Below, in pieces: positions 1 to 7,398 of a stretch of DNA of 13,871 nucleotides. Below the pieces are notes generated by a model, which saw only the letters and a list, made by a program, of their open reading frames with translations, was not told where the DNA came from and did not search any database. Position 1 is the stretch's first letter. Each line of letters begins with the position of its first letter. Source of the DNA: CANGYM01 sp044235825 (lineage in GTDB: Bacteria; Pseudomonadota; Alphaproteobacteria; JAJTHO01; CANGYM01); NCBI GenBank assembly GCA_044235825.1, contig JBIIHL010000033.1:1-13871 (forward strand), in the 5' to 3' direction. The position numbers and the translations under genes are program-made.

Positions 1-363
1 GGACAACAGCAGGCACCCACTGCCCGTGCCCAAATCCAAAAGATGATAGGGGGCGTTTTGATCGGGGTAATGGTTTAAAACGGCGGTTATTAAGGTTTCA
101 GAATCGGGGCGGGGGTCCAAAACGTCCTGAGTGGTTAGAAAATCATCCTTCCAAAAGGATCTTTGGCCCAGAATTTTGGTGATGGGCTCGCCCATATCCA
201 GACGCCTTTTCAGGGCGTGAAAGCGTTCTGCCTGAGGGGGCGTTAAACAATAATCGGGGTTTTGCAAACACCACAGGCGAGAGCGGTCCAAACTGTGGGC
301 CAGCAAACGGCAAAGGGCAGGGCCCCGAATATCACGGACACGGATCTGGTCAACGGCGTTCAT
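1..363 (-). CDS. prmC: Peptide chain release factor N5-glutamine methyltransferase, 5' part (3' end off the window)
   Basis: PrmC (HemK) uses S-adenosylmethionine to methylate the glutamine of the GGQ motif in release factors RF1/RF2 and so tunes translation termination. Only the first 121 codons are present; the frame runs off the left edge. Residues 1-75 form the small N-terminal domain, ending in the family pattern around EPITKILGQRSFW (59-71). PRPDSETL (84-91) matches the conserved PRPETE-type motif, and LDLGTGSGCLLL (109-120) is SAM-binding motif I. The catalytic NPPY motif would lie beyond the edge. The start at 361-363 is the only in-frame ATG before an upstream stop; no good Shine-Dalgarno is visible. 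The gene is divergent from nfuA with 50 bp between start codons. The identification rests on family motifs read by eye. Confidence 0.9.
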   Translation of the reverse strand, partial: MNAVDQIRVRDIRGPALCRLLAHSLDRSRLWCLQNPDYCLTPPQAERFHALKRRLDMGEPITKILGQRSFWKDDFLTTQDVLDPRPDSETLITAVLNHYPDQNAPYHLLDLGTGSGCLLLS

Positions 364-375
364 ATGACGTATAAA
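347..375 (+). promoter_or_regulatory. Candidate sigma70-type promoter for nfuA
   Basis: TGGTCA (347-352, 4 of 6 to the -35 consensus), a 17-bp spacer, and TATAAA (370-375, 5 of 6 to the -10 consensus) would start transcription about 30 nt before the nfuA ATG. The -35 lies inside the first codons of the divergent prmC. It is a sequence match only. Confidence 0.45.
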
Positions 376-413
376 GGGATAACTAAAGACAATGACCGGA
401 TGTGGATTCTATC

Positions 414-977
414 ATGTTTATCCAAACCCAAGATACCCCCAATGCGAATACCATGGCCTTTTTTCCAGGCCGGATCATCCTTGAAAAGGGGACGCGTGAT
501 TTTAAACAGGCTGCGGATTGCCAGCATGCGCCGCTGGCCCGTCGTGTGTTGGGGATCGAGGGTGTGGCGGGGGTCATGTATGGCTTTGATTTTATTTCTG
601 TCACTAAGGCAGAGGATCAGGATTGGGCTTACTTAAAGCCGCTGGTGCTTTCTGGCATGGTGGATCATTTTTTGGCCGGATTGCCGGTTTTGGAGGGTGA
701 TGGGGATGAGCCCCAAGAGTCCGATGCCAATGATAGCAGCATTGTCAAAGAAATCAAACATCTGCTGGATACCCGCGTGCGGCCCTCTGTGGCGCAGGAT
801 GGGGGGGATATTTTGTTTGATCGGTTTGATGTGGAAACGGGCGTTCTGTTTTTGCATTTGCGGGGGGCCTGTTCTGGGTGTCCCAGTTCCAGCATGACCC
901 TGAAATCAGGTATTGAAAACATGATGCGGTATTATATTCCTGAGGTTTTGGAAGTCCGCGCGGCCTCTGACCTGTAA
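414..977 (+). CDS. nfuA: Fe-S cluster carrier/scaffold protein NfuA (NifU family)
   Basis: This 187-residue protein has the two-domain layout of alphaproteobacterial/mitochondrial Nfu. The N-terminal Nfu_N domain starts MFIQTQDTPN (usually MFIQTExTPNP). The C-terminal NifU domain (about 105-175) contains SVAQDGGDI and the cluster-binding CxxC at Cys153/Cys156 (RGACSGCPSSS). Nfu proteins carry [4Fe-4S] clusters to apo-enzymes such as aconitase, lipoate synthase and respiratory subunits. A GTG at 402 would add four residues, but the ATG at 414 matches the conserved family N-terminus and is preferred. The usual NPxTLKFLPG segment is changed to NANTMAFFPG. A 25-bp gap with a Shine-Dalgarno links it to the following nitroreductase gene, so the two are probably co-transcribed. 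Confidence 0.93.
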   Translation: MFIQTQDTPNANTMAFFPGRIILEKGTRDFKQAADCQHAPLARRVLGIEGVAGVMYGFDFISVTKAEDQDWAYLKPLVLSGMVDHFLAGLPVLEGDGDEPQESDANDSSIVKEIKHLLDTRVRPSVAQDGGDILFDRFDVETGVLFLHLRGACSGCPSSSMTLKSGIENMMRYYIPEVLEVRAASDL

Positions 978-1002
978 CCCCCTATCCCTCAAAGGATTTT
1001 TT

Positions 1003-1602
1003 ATGGCTTTGTCTGTTCCCTTGTCCGATGATGTTTTGGATCATCTGTTTTACAAAGCCCGCTCTCTCGTGGACTGGCAAGACAAACCTGTGTCTTTGGA
1101 AACGCTGAAAACCCTGTATGATTTGGTGAAAATGGGCCCCACCAGTGCCAACAGTTGCCCCCTGCGGATTCTGTTTTTAACCACAGAGTCGGCGAAACAG
1201 CGGTTGTTGCCCCACCTGCACGAAGGCAACGTTCACCAGACAAAAACCGCCCCCGTTGTGGCCTTGCTGGCCAATGATATGGATTTTCCCCAGCATTTCC
1301 CCGCCCTGTTTCCCGTGGCCCAAGCATGGTTTCAGGGCAATGCCCCTTTGATTGCGGAAACGGCCATGCGCAATGCCTCCATGCAGGGGGGGTATTTCAT
1401 TATGGCGGCTCGCGCGTTGGGACTGGACTGCGGCCCCATTTCGGGGTTTGATGCCGAGGGTGTGAACCGTGACTTTTTTTCCGAAAGTCCCTACACGTCT
1501 TGGAAAATCAATTTTTTATGCAACATCGGCTACGGCGATGCCCGCACACTCAAGCCCCGCTTGCCAAGGCTGCCGTTTGAAACGGCGTGCCTTGTGGTGT
1601 AG
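1003..1602 (+). CDS. rutE: Nitroreductase-family protein, RutE-like (malonic semialdehyde reductase type)
   Basis: This is a 199-residue FMN-dependent nitroreductase-fold protein of the RutE/HadB subfamily. GPTSANSCPLR (45-55) holds the flavin-contacting loop, RNASMQ (123-128) and GPISGFD (144-150) are central motifs, and NIGYGD (174-179) with RLPRLPFE (186-193) closes the fold as in RutE. The length is normal for the subfamily. RutE reduces malonic semialdehyde to 3-hydroxypropionate in pyrimidine ring catabolism, but no other rut genes are present here. The physiological substrate is therefore unknown and the symbol reflects subfamily only. AAGGA lies about 7 nt before the ATG. The stop is 5 bp from the end of the converging RloB-like gene, leaving no room for a terminator. 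Confidence 0.85.
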   Translation: MALSVPLSDDVLDHLFYKARSLVDWQDKPVSLETLKTLYDLVKMGPTSANSCPLRILFLTTESAKQRLLPHLHEGNVHQTKTAPVVALLANDMDFPQHFPALFPVAQAWFQGNAPLIAETAMRNASMQGGYFIMAARALGLDCGPISGFDAEGVNRDFFSESPYTSWKINFLCNIGYGDARTLKPRLPRLPFETACLVV

Positions 1603-1607
1603 GGGGG

Positions 1608-2201
1608 TTATGTCTCAAGAAGGGTTTTGAGGTGCTCAACGGCCAGATGGACCCGCGTGGATGGATTGCCGTCATGATGAAAGTCGCAGAGTTTTTTAGC
1701 GTTGAGGATGGCTGTTTTCTGTTTGTTATCATCGCGCCAATCTTGCTTTTTAAATCCTTGTTCTATCAGCGCATTCTCAACGTCTTGTTTGTTCATAAAG
1801 GGCTTGGTGGTGTAATGCACATGACACAAGGACCATACCTCAAAGCATGGAATCGACCATGCACCGATGATGGTTTTTTTATCTTTTTTGGCCGCTTTTT
1901 CTAATTTTGTTTCGAACTTTGTTTTTGCCTGCTCAAATTTTTTCACACGCGGAGGATGTGATTCTTTGTCAAAAACACAAATCACAGAATCATAATCTTT
2001 GATTTCTTCTATGGCATAATCCACCAATTGAACGGGACAAGTTCGTTTTTTGATCGTCACATTTGTGAACCTGCCGCTCACGATAAGAAAGTATTCTTCC
2101 TCCGTGTGACCCTCACAAACGATCAGGCATGTGGGCCGTTTGGGCCGTGAAAACCCTCGCTTTAACTGATCGGGGGATGTCTTTTCACGTTTATAAACCA
2201 T
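1608..2201 (-). CDS. rloB: RloB/AbiLii-like protein, probable effector of a two-gene phage-defence cassette
   Basis: The 197-residue protein has the RloB family pattern. A basic N-terminus leads to a hydrophobic strand plus CEGHTEEEYF (29-38), then ICVFDKE (74-80), IPCFEVW (117-123) and NPSTRVHLAVEHL (179-191). The CEG...E and FDxE motifs resemble the acidic metal-binding motifs of Toprim-type domains, which suggests a nuclease-like activity; this is inference. RloB was named for genes linked to type I restriction loci and is homologous to AbiLii of the lactococcal abortive-infection system AbiL. The start codon overlaps the end of the upstream ATPase gene by 11 bp. GAAGG lies 9 nt before the ATG, inside that gene, so translational coupling is likely. 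No restriction-modification genes are adjacent. Confidence 0.82.
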   Translation of the reverse strand: MVYKREKTSPDQLKRGFSRPKRPTCLIVCEGHTEEEYFLIVSGRFTNVTIKKRTCPVQLVDYAIEEIKDYDSVICVFDKESHPPRVKKFEQAKTKFETKLEKAAKKDKKTIIGAWSIPCFEVWSLCHVHYTTKPFMNKQDVENALIEQGFKKQDWRDDNKQKTAILNAKKLCDFHHDGNPSTRVHLAVEHLKTLLET

Positions 2202-3507
2202 AATCCAAAACCTTCAATTTTGGCAGGGCATCATAACGACCACTCAAATAGGCTTTTTGAAAATTGCTCATGGCTTTTTCGTTGGTGTATTCAGCTAAGG
2301 AATACAGTTCCGATTGTTGGTTTTCTTTGCGCTGCATGAACCAGATTTGATCGCGGTGCATGAAGTCCCCACTCATGATGGATGTTTCATGGCTGGTGAA
2401 AATCAGTTGGGCATTCTTTTTGTTAATCTCTGGATCATAAAACAGATTCACCAGAAAACGCAGCGCATGGGGATGAAAACTGTTGTGTAGTTCATCCACG
2501 ACTAGGGTACAGCCATTTTCCAGCACATTAAACCACGGGCCAGCCAAACCAAACAATGTTTTAATGCCGTCGGATTCTTCCTTAAAATCCAATTTTACGG
2601 GATTGCCTAGATTATCTTCATGGACAGTGGCAATTTTGTAATTAACTGATTTTAATTTTTTATTTTTTAGAGCCTCAAGAAATTCAGGAGGAGCATTTTC
2701 TAATACACCTTCTGGAAAGTCCGATAAAGTTTTCACTTCTTTTTGTATCTCAAGACTTTTGATGTGCGTATCCGTACTGTCTAATAAGGTTTGAATTTTC
2801 TGTTTGTAATGTTCATCGCTACGATACTGTTCAGCAGAATAACCACGAGACAGTCGATCCGCACTTTCGATAATTCTCAAACCATTCTGAATCCATTCAA
2901 AGGGTTTCACAAGACCTTCGGATTGTGCATTGCCGCGCATGGCTTCGGACAAAAATAACGTGTTTGATTTTGTCAGTTGTTGCCATCCCTCTTTGGGCCC
3001 TGTGATCAAGGCATTATTAAGAGACCAATCATAGGGGTTCTCGGGGTCCTTTTCTGGGTCATAATAGCGTTCAAAAACAGTGGATAATTTGGCCCGTGGT
3101 TTGTTGGCGCGGGTAAACAACCACTCACCCCCCACCCGTTCCTGCGTAACTGCAAAGCCGTATTGATACAAAGCGCCGTCATGAACAAAAATCGCCTCAA
3201 ACATCGAGGGTTGTTCCCGCAAGTCCGCATCAAATTTAAAGGGCTTAACCCAGTCTATGGCTGCATTTCTCCGTGAATCTGCTGAATTCAAAACAAAATC
3301 CCTGAAAACATCCATGGCCTGAACAAATGTTGTTTTCCCGCCCCCATTGGGGCCAAAGATGCTGGCCACCTTTAAAAGTTTGGGGGCAAAGGAGGTGCCA
3401 CTTTCAAAACACATGTCCTCTGTGCTTTTTTTGTTGGCGGCCACCATGGAAAAGGTTTGCTCTTCCCCGATGGATTTAAAATTTTTGATTTTAAAGCTGA
3501 TAAGCAT
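2191..3507 (-). CDS. rloA: AAA15-type ATPase, RloA/AbiLi-like, probable sensor or regulator of the defence cassette
   Basis: The 438-residue protein begins MLISFKIKNFKS, the typical opening of OLD/AAA15 SMC-like ATPases. Walker A is GPNGGGKT (52-59), an ABC-type signature region spans EESDGIKTLFGLAG (310-323), Walker B is TLVVDEL (334-340), and the switch histidine lies in TSHET (371-375). The C-terminus has the family pattern YLSGRYDALPKL. Residues 225-310 form an insert encoded by visibly more AT-rich DNA. Partner and order (ATPase then RloB) match RloA-RloB and AbiLi-AbiLii, in which the ATPase is thought to control the partner's toxicity. A TAGGA sequence lies about 8 nt before the ATG. 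No convincing promoter is seen in the 138-bp gap to glpX, so read-through from apaG-glpX is possible. Confidence 0.83.
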   Translation of the reverse strand: MLISFKIKNFKSIGEEQTFSMVAANKKSTEDMCFESGTSFAPKLLKVASIFGPNGGGKTTFVQAMDVFRDFVLNSADSRRNAAIDWVKPFKFDADLREQPSMFEAIFVHDGALYQYGFAVTQERVGGEWLFTRANKPRAKLSTVFERYYDPEKDPENPYDWSLNNALITGPKEGWQQLTKSNTLFLSEAMRGNAQSEGLVKPFEWIQNGLRIIESADRLSRGYSAEQYRSDEHYKQKIQTLLDSTDTHIKSLEIQKEVKTLSDFPEGVLENAPPEFLEALKNKKLKSVNYKIATVHEDNLGNPVKLDFKEESDGIKTLFGLAGPWFNVLENGCTLVVDELHNSFHPHALRFLVNLFYDPEINKKNAQLIFTSHETSIMSGDFMHRDQIWFMQRKENQQSELYSLAEYTNEKAMSNFQKAYLSGRYDALPKLKVLDYGL

Positions 3508-3645
3508 GGGTTTGGTCCTACCCTAAGTCATTTTTTGGAAAAAACGGCAATTATCCCTCTTTTCTACTGCTTTGGTTTTAAGAAACCGTTACAGAAAGCG
3601 CAATGACTTTTGTTACCCGCCATGGGACACAATCCAACAGCCCCC

Positions 3646-4623
3646 CTAACCCGCCTCATGATGGCGCAGCAGTTCGGCTTTGCGTAGGGTGTTGTGGTCT
3701 GTGGTGAGGCGGCGGACGGTTCCTGTTTTGGATCGCATGATAATGGAATGGGTTCTGACCCCACCGGCAATGCGCTTAACACCCGTCAGCAGGGGGCCAT
3801 CGGTGACCCCTGTGGCGGCAAACATCACATCATCGCTGGGCACCAGATCATGCAGGCTGTACACGCGATCAAAATCCTTAACCCCCCACCGCAGGGCGCG
3901 TTGTTTTTCATCGTCATTGCGAAACAAAAGGCGGCCTTGGATGGTCCCCCCTAAACAGGACAGGGCGGCGGCGGCCAAAACTCCCTCAGGCGCACCCCCT
4001 GTGCCTATGTAAACGTCGATGGAGCTTTCGGGTTGCGCCGTGGCAATCACCGCGCTGACATCCCCATCCTGAATCAGGATGATGCGGCATCCCAGCGCCC
4101 GAACCTGGGCGATTTGCTCGGCATGGCGGGGGCGATTTAGCAGACACACCACCAAATCCTGCAGGGGAACGCCTTTGGCATCCGCCACGTTGTTCAGGTT
4201 GGTGGCGAGGCTGTTCTTCAAAGACAAAGCCTCGGCGGGCACATCGGGGCCTGCGGCCAGTTTTTCCATATACACATCCGGCGCCGCCAAAAAGCCCCCC
4301 TGGGGTGCCAGCGCAATGACGGTCATGGCGTTAAAATTGCCCTGGGCGGTTAGGGTTGTGCCCTCCAGCGGATCCAGCGCAATGTCCACGGATGTGCCGC
4401 CCAAGCCCACCTTTTCGCCGATATACAGCATGGGGGCTTCGTCGCGTTCGCCTTCCCCGATGACCACCGTGCCATCAATGGGCATGGTGTTCAGGGCGGC
4501 GCGCATGGCCGCCACGGCGGCGGCATCAGCGGCCTTTTCATCCCCGCGGCCAATCCATCTGGCGGAGGCTAAGGCGGCGTACTCTGTGGCCCTGACGGGC
4601 TCGAGGGTTAAAAAACGATCCAT
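3646..4623 (-). CDS. glpX: Fructose-1,6-bisphosphatase class II
   Basis: GlpX hydrolyses fructose-1,6-bisphosphate to fructose-6-phosphate, the committed gluconeogenic step in the cytosol. The 325-residue length is normal for the family. Metal and substrate motifs are present: Asp33 in AADAAA, Glu57 in GEGERDEAP (56-64), Asp84 and Glu87 in DPLEGTT (84-90), and the phosphate loop TGGAPEGV, numbered almost exactly as in the E. coli enzyme. AAGGA lies about 9 nt before the ATG. It starts 15 bp after the apaG stop on the same strand, which suggests an apaG-glpX transcript. There is no visible break or frameshift. Confidence 0.96.
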   Translation of the reverse strand: MDRFLTLEPVRATEYAALASARWIGRGDEKAADAAAVAAMRAALNTMPIDGTVVIGEGERDEAPMLYIGEKVGLGGTSVDIALDPLEGTTLTAQGNFNAMTVIALAPQGGFLAAPDVYMEKLAAGPDVPAEALSLKNSLATNLNNVADAKGVPLQDLVVCLLNRPRHAEQIAQVRALGCRIILIQDGDVSAVIATAQPESSIDVYIGTGGAPEGVLAAAALSCLGGTIQGRLLFRNDDEKQRALRWGVKDFDRVYSLHDLVPSDDVMFAATGVTDGPLLTGVKRIAGGVRTHSIIMRSKTGTVRRLTTDHNTLRKAELLRHHEAG

Positions 4624-4638
4624 GATGCGGTTCCTTTT

Positions 4639-5031
4639 TTAATGAAAAACTTTAGCCGAATAGGGACTATCCAAAGAAAACGAGGGGATGTCCACGGTAA
4701 AAAGATTCCCGTCGATGTCCATCATGCTGTAATAGCCCTGCATAATCCCCGAGGGGGTTTTTAAGGGGGCCCCGCTGACGTATTCAAAGCGTTCCCCCGA
4801 AGAAATAACAGGTTGTTGGCCGACAACGCCGGCACCAGAAACCTCCTCTGTGTGTCCGGTTTCATCCACAATGCGCCAAAAGCGGTTGCATAACTTCACC
4901 GGTGAGGGGCGTCCATTTTCAATGGCGATGCGGTAGAGCCAAACAAAGGTGTGTTCGTCGGGATCGGAATGCTCTTCGGAATAGGTCAAATCGACGGAAA
5001 CGGTGACGTCCTCAGTGGTTTTTTGGTACAT
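4639..5031 (-). CDS. apaG: ApaG protein (DUF525)
   Basis: The 130-residue, single-domain beta-sandwich protein has the ApaG family core: GVVGQQPVI (68-76), GERFEYVSGAPLKTPSG (79-95) and MQGYYSM (97-103). ApaG has been linked to Co2+ resistance and Mg2+ efflux in enterobacteria, and related domains occur in eukaryotic F-box and POLDIP2 proteins; the biochemical role is not settled. The length is typical. The start ATG has only a weak GGATG-type ribosome binding site. It leads the apaG-glpX pair, and a 236-bp palindromic repeat lies 80 bp upstream of its start, between it and ftsH. Confidence 0.95.
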   Translation of the reverse strand: MYQKTTEDVTVSVDLTYSEEHSDPDEHTFVWLYRIAIENGRPSPVKLCNRFWRIVDETGHTEEVSGAGVVGQQPVISSGERFEYVSGAPLKTPSGIMQGYYSMMDIDGNLFTVDIPSFSLDSPYSAKVFH

Positions 5032-5111
5032 GAAACATCCAAAGGTTTTTTAGGAGAGGACCCACTTTATCACACAGAATGCAGACAGGGGAAGACAGAA
5101 AGCGGCATCAG

Positions 5112-5348
5112 ACAGGGCTGTTCCTTTCTGCCAAAACCTAACGATTCTGCGTCATTCCGGCCCAGCGAGCGATAGCGAGCGCCGAGGCGGAATCCAGCGC
5201 AAATGCCAAAACGCGAAGCGTTTTGTTCCTTGTTTTCACAATACAAAGGCAAAAGGCTGCGCCTTTTGACAGTGGCGCTGGATACCGGATCAGCGGTCGC
5301 TGCGCTCCCTTGTCCGGTATGACGATGCATAGACAGGAACAGCCCTGT
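5112..5348 (-). repeat. MITE-like palindromic repeat, copy 1 (3' of ftsH)
   Basis: The element is bounded by perfect 14-bp inverted repeats (ACAGGGCTGTTCCT at 5112-5125, its complement at 5335-5348). Inside are ATTCCG/CGGAAT (5154-5159, 5188-5193), CCAGCGC/GCGCTGG (5194-5200, 5275-5281), two tight hairpins with 8-bp perfect stems and 3-nt loops (5207-5225, 5250-5268), and ATACCGGA/TCCGGTAT (5282-5289, 5313-5320). It can fold as a multi-branched cruciform. It lies 24 bp after the ftsH stop and fills most of the 341-bp gap to apaG. Strand is assigned so that it reads in the same sense as copy 2. The small reading frames inside it are taken to be by-products of the repeat. No target duplication is apparent at this copy. 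Confidence 0.9.
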
Positions 5349-5372
5349 TGGCCACCACGATGTCACAATCGC

Positions 5373-7301
5373 CTATGCAGGTTTTGGCTTTAACGGAGCG
5401 CGTGTTTTTTTGGGCTCGTTTTCCGATGTGGGCACAGATGTTTTGGATGTGGATTTCTTGTGGGCTTTTTGGGAAGAGGTTTCTTCGCGCACCAAGACCC
5501 CCCCATCCAAAAGCGTTTTGATTTCCTCCCCGCTGAGGGTTTCATATTCCAAAAGGGCCTGCGCCAGACGTTCCAGTTGATCGGCGTGTTCCGTTAAAAG
5601 GGTTTCCGCGCGTTGATAGGCGCGGTCCACAATCAAGCGGATTTCCGTGTCCACGATTTCTGCCGTGGCATCGGACATATTTTTGGTTTGGGTGACAGAG
5701 TGCCCCAAAAAGACCTCTTGCTGGTCGGCGCCGTAGTGAAGGGGGCCTAATTTTTTGCTCATCCCCCATTCGGTTACCATGCGGCGGGCGATGTTGGTGG
5801 CCATTTGAATGTCGCCGGAAGCCCCTGTGGTGACCATCTGTTTGCCAAAAATCATGGCCTCGGCAATGCGCCCGCCCATGGCCACGGCCAGATCATCCTC
5901 TAATTTGGCTTTGGGCATAGAGTAACGGTCCCCCTCAGGCAGACGCATGACCATCCCGAGGGCACGGCCCCTTGGGATGATGGTGGCCTTATGAATGGGA
6001 TCGGAATGGGGGCAGTGAAGGGCCACGATGGCGTGGCCGGCTTCGTGATAGGCGGTGAGTTTTTTTTCAGACTCGCTCATGGCCATGGACCGACGTTCGG
6101 CGCCCATCATGACTTTGTCTTTGGCCTCTTCCAGTTCCTGCATACCCACGGTGGTTTTGTTTTTACGGGCCGCCAGCAAGGCTGCCTCGTTAACCAAATT
6201 GGCCAGATCCGCACCGGAAAATCCGGGGGTCCCGCGGGCGATGATGCGGGCCTCAACCCCTTCGGCCAGGGGGACTTTTTTTAAATGAACGCGCAAAATT
6301 TTCTCGCGCCCCATGACATCGGGATTGGGGACCACGACTTGGCGGTCGAAACGGCCCGGACGCAGCAGCGCAGGATCCAAAACATCAGGGCGGTTGGTGG
6401 CGGCAATCAAAATGACCCCTTCGGTGCCCTCGAACCCATCCATTTCCACCAACAGCTGGTTTAGGGTTTGCTCGCGCTCGTCATTTCCCCCGCCCAGCCC
6501 TGCGCCGCGGTGACGGCCTACGGCGTCAATTTCGTCAATGAAAATGATACAGGGGGCATTTTTCCGCCCCTGCTCGAACATATCCCGAACACGGCTGGCA
6601 CCCACACCCACGAACATTTCCACAAAATCCGATCCGGATATGGTGAAAAACGGCACACCGGCCTCCCCCGCAATGGCGCGGGCCAGCAAGGTTTTCCCTG
6701 TGCCCGGGGGGCCCACCAGCAAAACCCCCTTGGGGATTTTTCCGCCCAAGCGTTGGAATTTTTGGGGGTCTTTTAAAAAATCGACGACTTCCTCTAATTC
6801 CTGTTTGGCTTCATCAATGCCGGCGACATCCTCAAAAGTGATTTTGGTGGTTTTCTCTGTCAGCATCTTGGCCCGCGATTTGCCAAAGCCCATGGCTTTG
6901 CCGCTGCTTTGCTGCATCTGGCGCAAAAAAAACAGCCAAATCCCAATAAAAATCAACCACGGCAGGGCCCCGATAATCATACCCAATAGGGATGTTTTCC
7001 CCTGTTCCTCTGGCGTGGCGCTGACGCGGACTTTGGCGTCCTCCAGCCGGTCCATCAATTTAAAATCCCCTGGGTTATAGGTGACAAAGGGGGTTTGGTT
7101 CTGATTGCGACGCACGGCGGTGATTTGCTGGCCCTGAACCGTGACCTGTTCAATCTGTCCCTGAGAAAGCAGCTGCGTAAACTCTGAATAATCCATCACA
7201 GGGGTTTTGGGGGCGCGGGACTCTTGAAAACTGCCAAAAATGGCAAAAACAACCACCGCAATAACAACCCAGATGGCGATATTTTTAAAAAGATTTTGCA
7301 T
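5373..7301 (-). CDS. ftsH: ATP-dependent zinc metalloprotease FtsH
   Basis: FtsH is the inner-membrane AAA+ protease that extracts and degrades misfolded membrane proteins and regulatory proteins such as RpoH. The 642-residue product has two membrane segments (about 8-24 and 105-127) flanking a periplasmic domain, Walker A GPPGTGKT (197-204), Walker B with Asp256/Glu257 (IIFIDEID), and the second region of homology TNRPDVLDPALLRPGRFD (302-319). The zinc motif is HEAGH (419-423), with the third ligand Asp497 in ASGDIQ. The C-terminal tail is basic and low-complexity. The start codon gives the normal MQNLFKN-type N-terminus; the ribosome binding site is weak (AGAAAGAA). A good promoter lies about 60 bp upstream, and a palindromic repeat follows the stop. 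Confidence 0.98.
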   Translation of the reverse strand: MQNLFKNIAIWVVIAVVVFAIFGSFQESRAPKTPVMDYSEFTQLLSQGQIEQVTVQGQQITAVRRNQNQTPFVTYNPGDFKLMDRLEDAKVRVSATPEEQGKTSLLGMIIGALPWLIFIGIWLFFLRQMQQSSGKAMGFGKSRAKMLTEKTTKITFEDVAGIDEAKQELEEVVDFLKDPQKFQRLGGKIPKGVLLVGPPGTGKTLLARAIAGEAGVPFFTISGSDFVEMFVGVGASRVRDMFEQGRKNAPCIIFIDEIDAVGRHRGAGLGGGNDEREQTLNQLLVEMDGFEGTEGVILIAATNRPDVLDPALLRPGRFDRQVVVPNPDVMGREKILRVHLKKVPLAEGVEARIIARGTPGFSGADLANLVNEAALLAARKNKTTVGMQELEEAKDKVMMGAERRSMAMSESEKKLTAYHEAGHAIVALHCPHSDPIHKATIIPRGRALGMVMRLPEGDRYSMPKAKLEDDLAVAMGGRIAEAMIFGKQMVTTGASGDIQMATNIARRMVTEWGMSKKLGPLHYGADQQEVFLGHSVTQTKNMSDATAEIVDTEIRLIVDRAYQRAETLLTEHADQLERLAQALLEYETLSGEEIKTLLDGGVLVREETSSQKAHKKSTSKTSVPTSENEPKKTRAPLKPKPA

Positions 7302-7361
7302 AAAATTCTTTCTCTAAGACAAAGGGATGCAGCCCATAAGCATCATGCCCTATAGACCTTA

Positions 7362-7390
7362 AGTATAAGTATCCGGACCTGAGATTTCAA
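7362..7390 (-). promoter_or_regulatory. Promoter for ftsH
   Basis: On the minus strand, TTGAAA (7385-7390), a 17-bp spacer and TATACT (7362-7367) form a near-consensus sigma70 promoter, with transcription expected around 7355 and a leader of about 54 nt. It lies entirely in the gap after nspC, 8 bp past that stop codon, so ftsH can be transcribed independently. The -35 also reads CTTGAAA, as in heat-shock sigma32-type promoters, and ftsH is heat-inducible in many bacteria; the sequence does not decide between the two. Confidence 0.7.
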
Positions 7391-7398
7391 GGTGCCTG

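Noticed and set aside
402..413. GTG start of nfuA four codons upstream
   Set aside because: Homologues begin MFIQT, matching the ATG at 414.
1587..1904. 105-codon plus-strand frame with a hydrophobic middle
   Set aside because: It is entirely antisense to the RloB-like gene, apart from its first few codons over the rutE end, and has no family resemblance or good ribosome binding site.
3508..3645. Possible promoter or terminator in the gap between glpX and the ATPase gene
   Set aside because: A TTTTTTGGAAAAAA palindrome and a short GGTTT/AAACC stem are present, but none has terminator or promoter geometry; I see nothing supportable here.
5070..5366. 98-codon minus-strand reading frame between ftsH and apaG
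   Set aside because: It coincides with the palindromic repeat, has no ribosome binding site, and the equivalent frame in the second copy is broken; kept only as a repeat observation.
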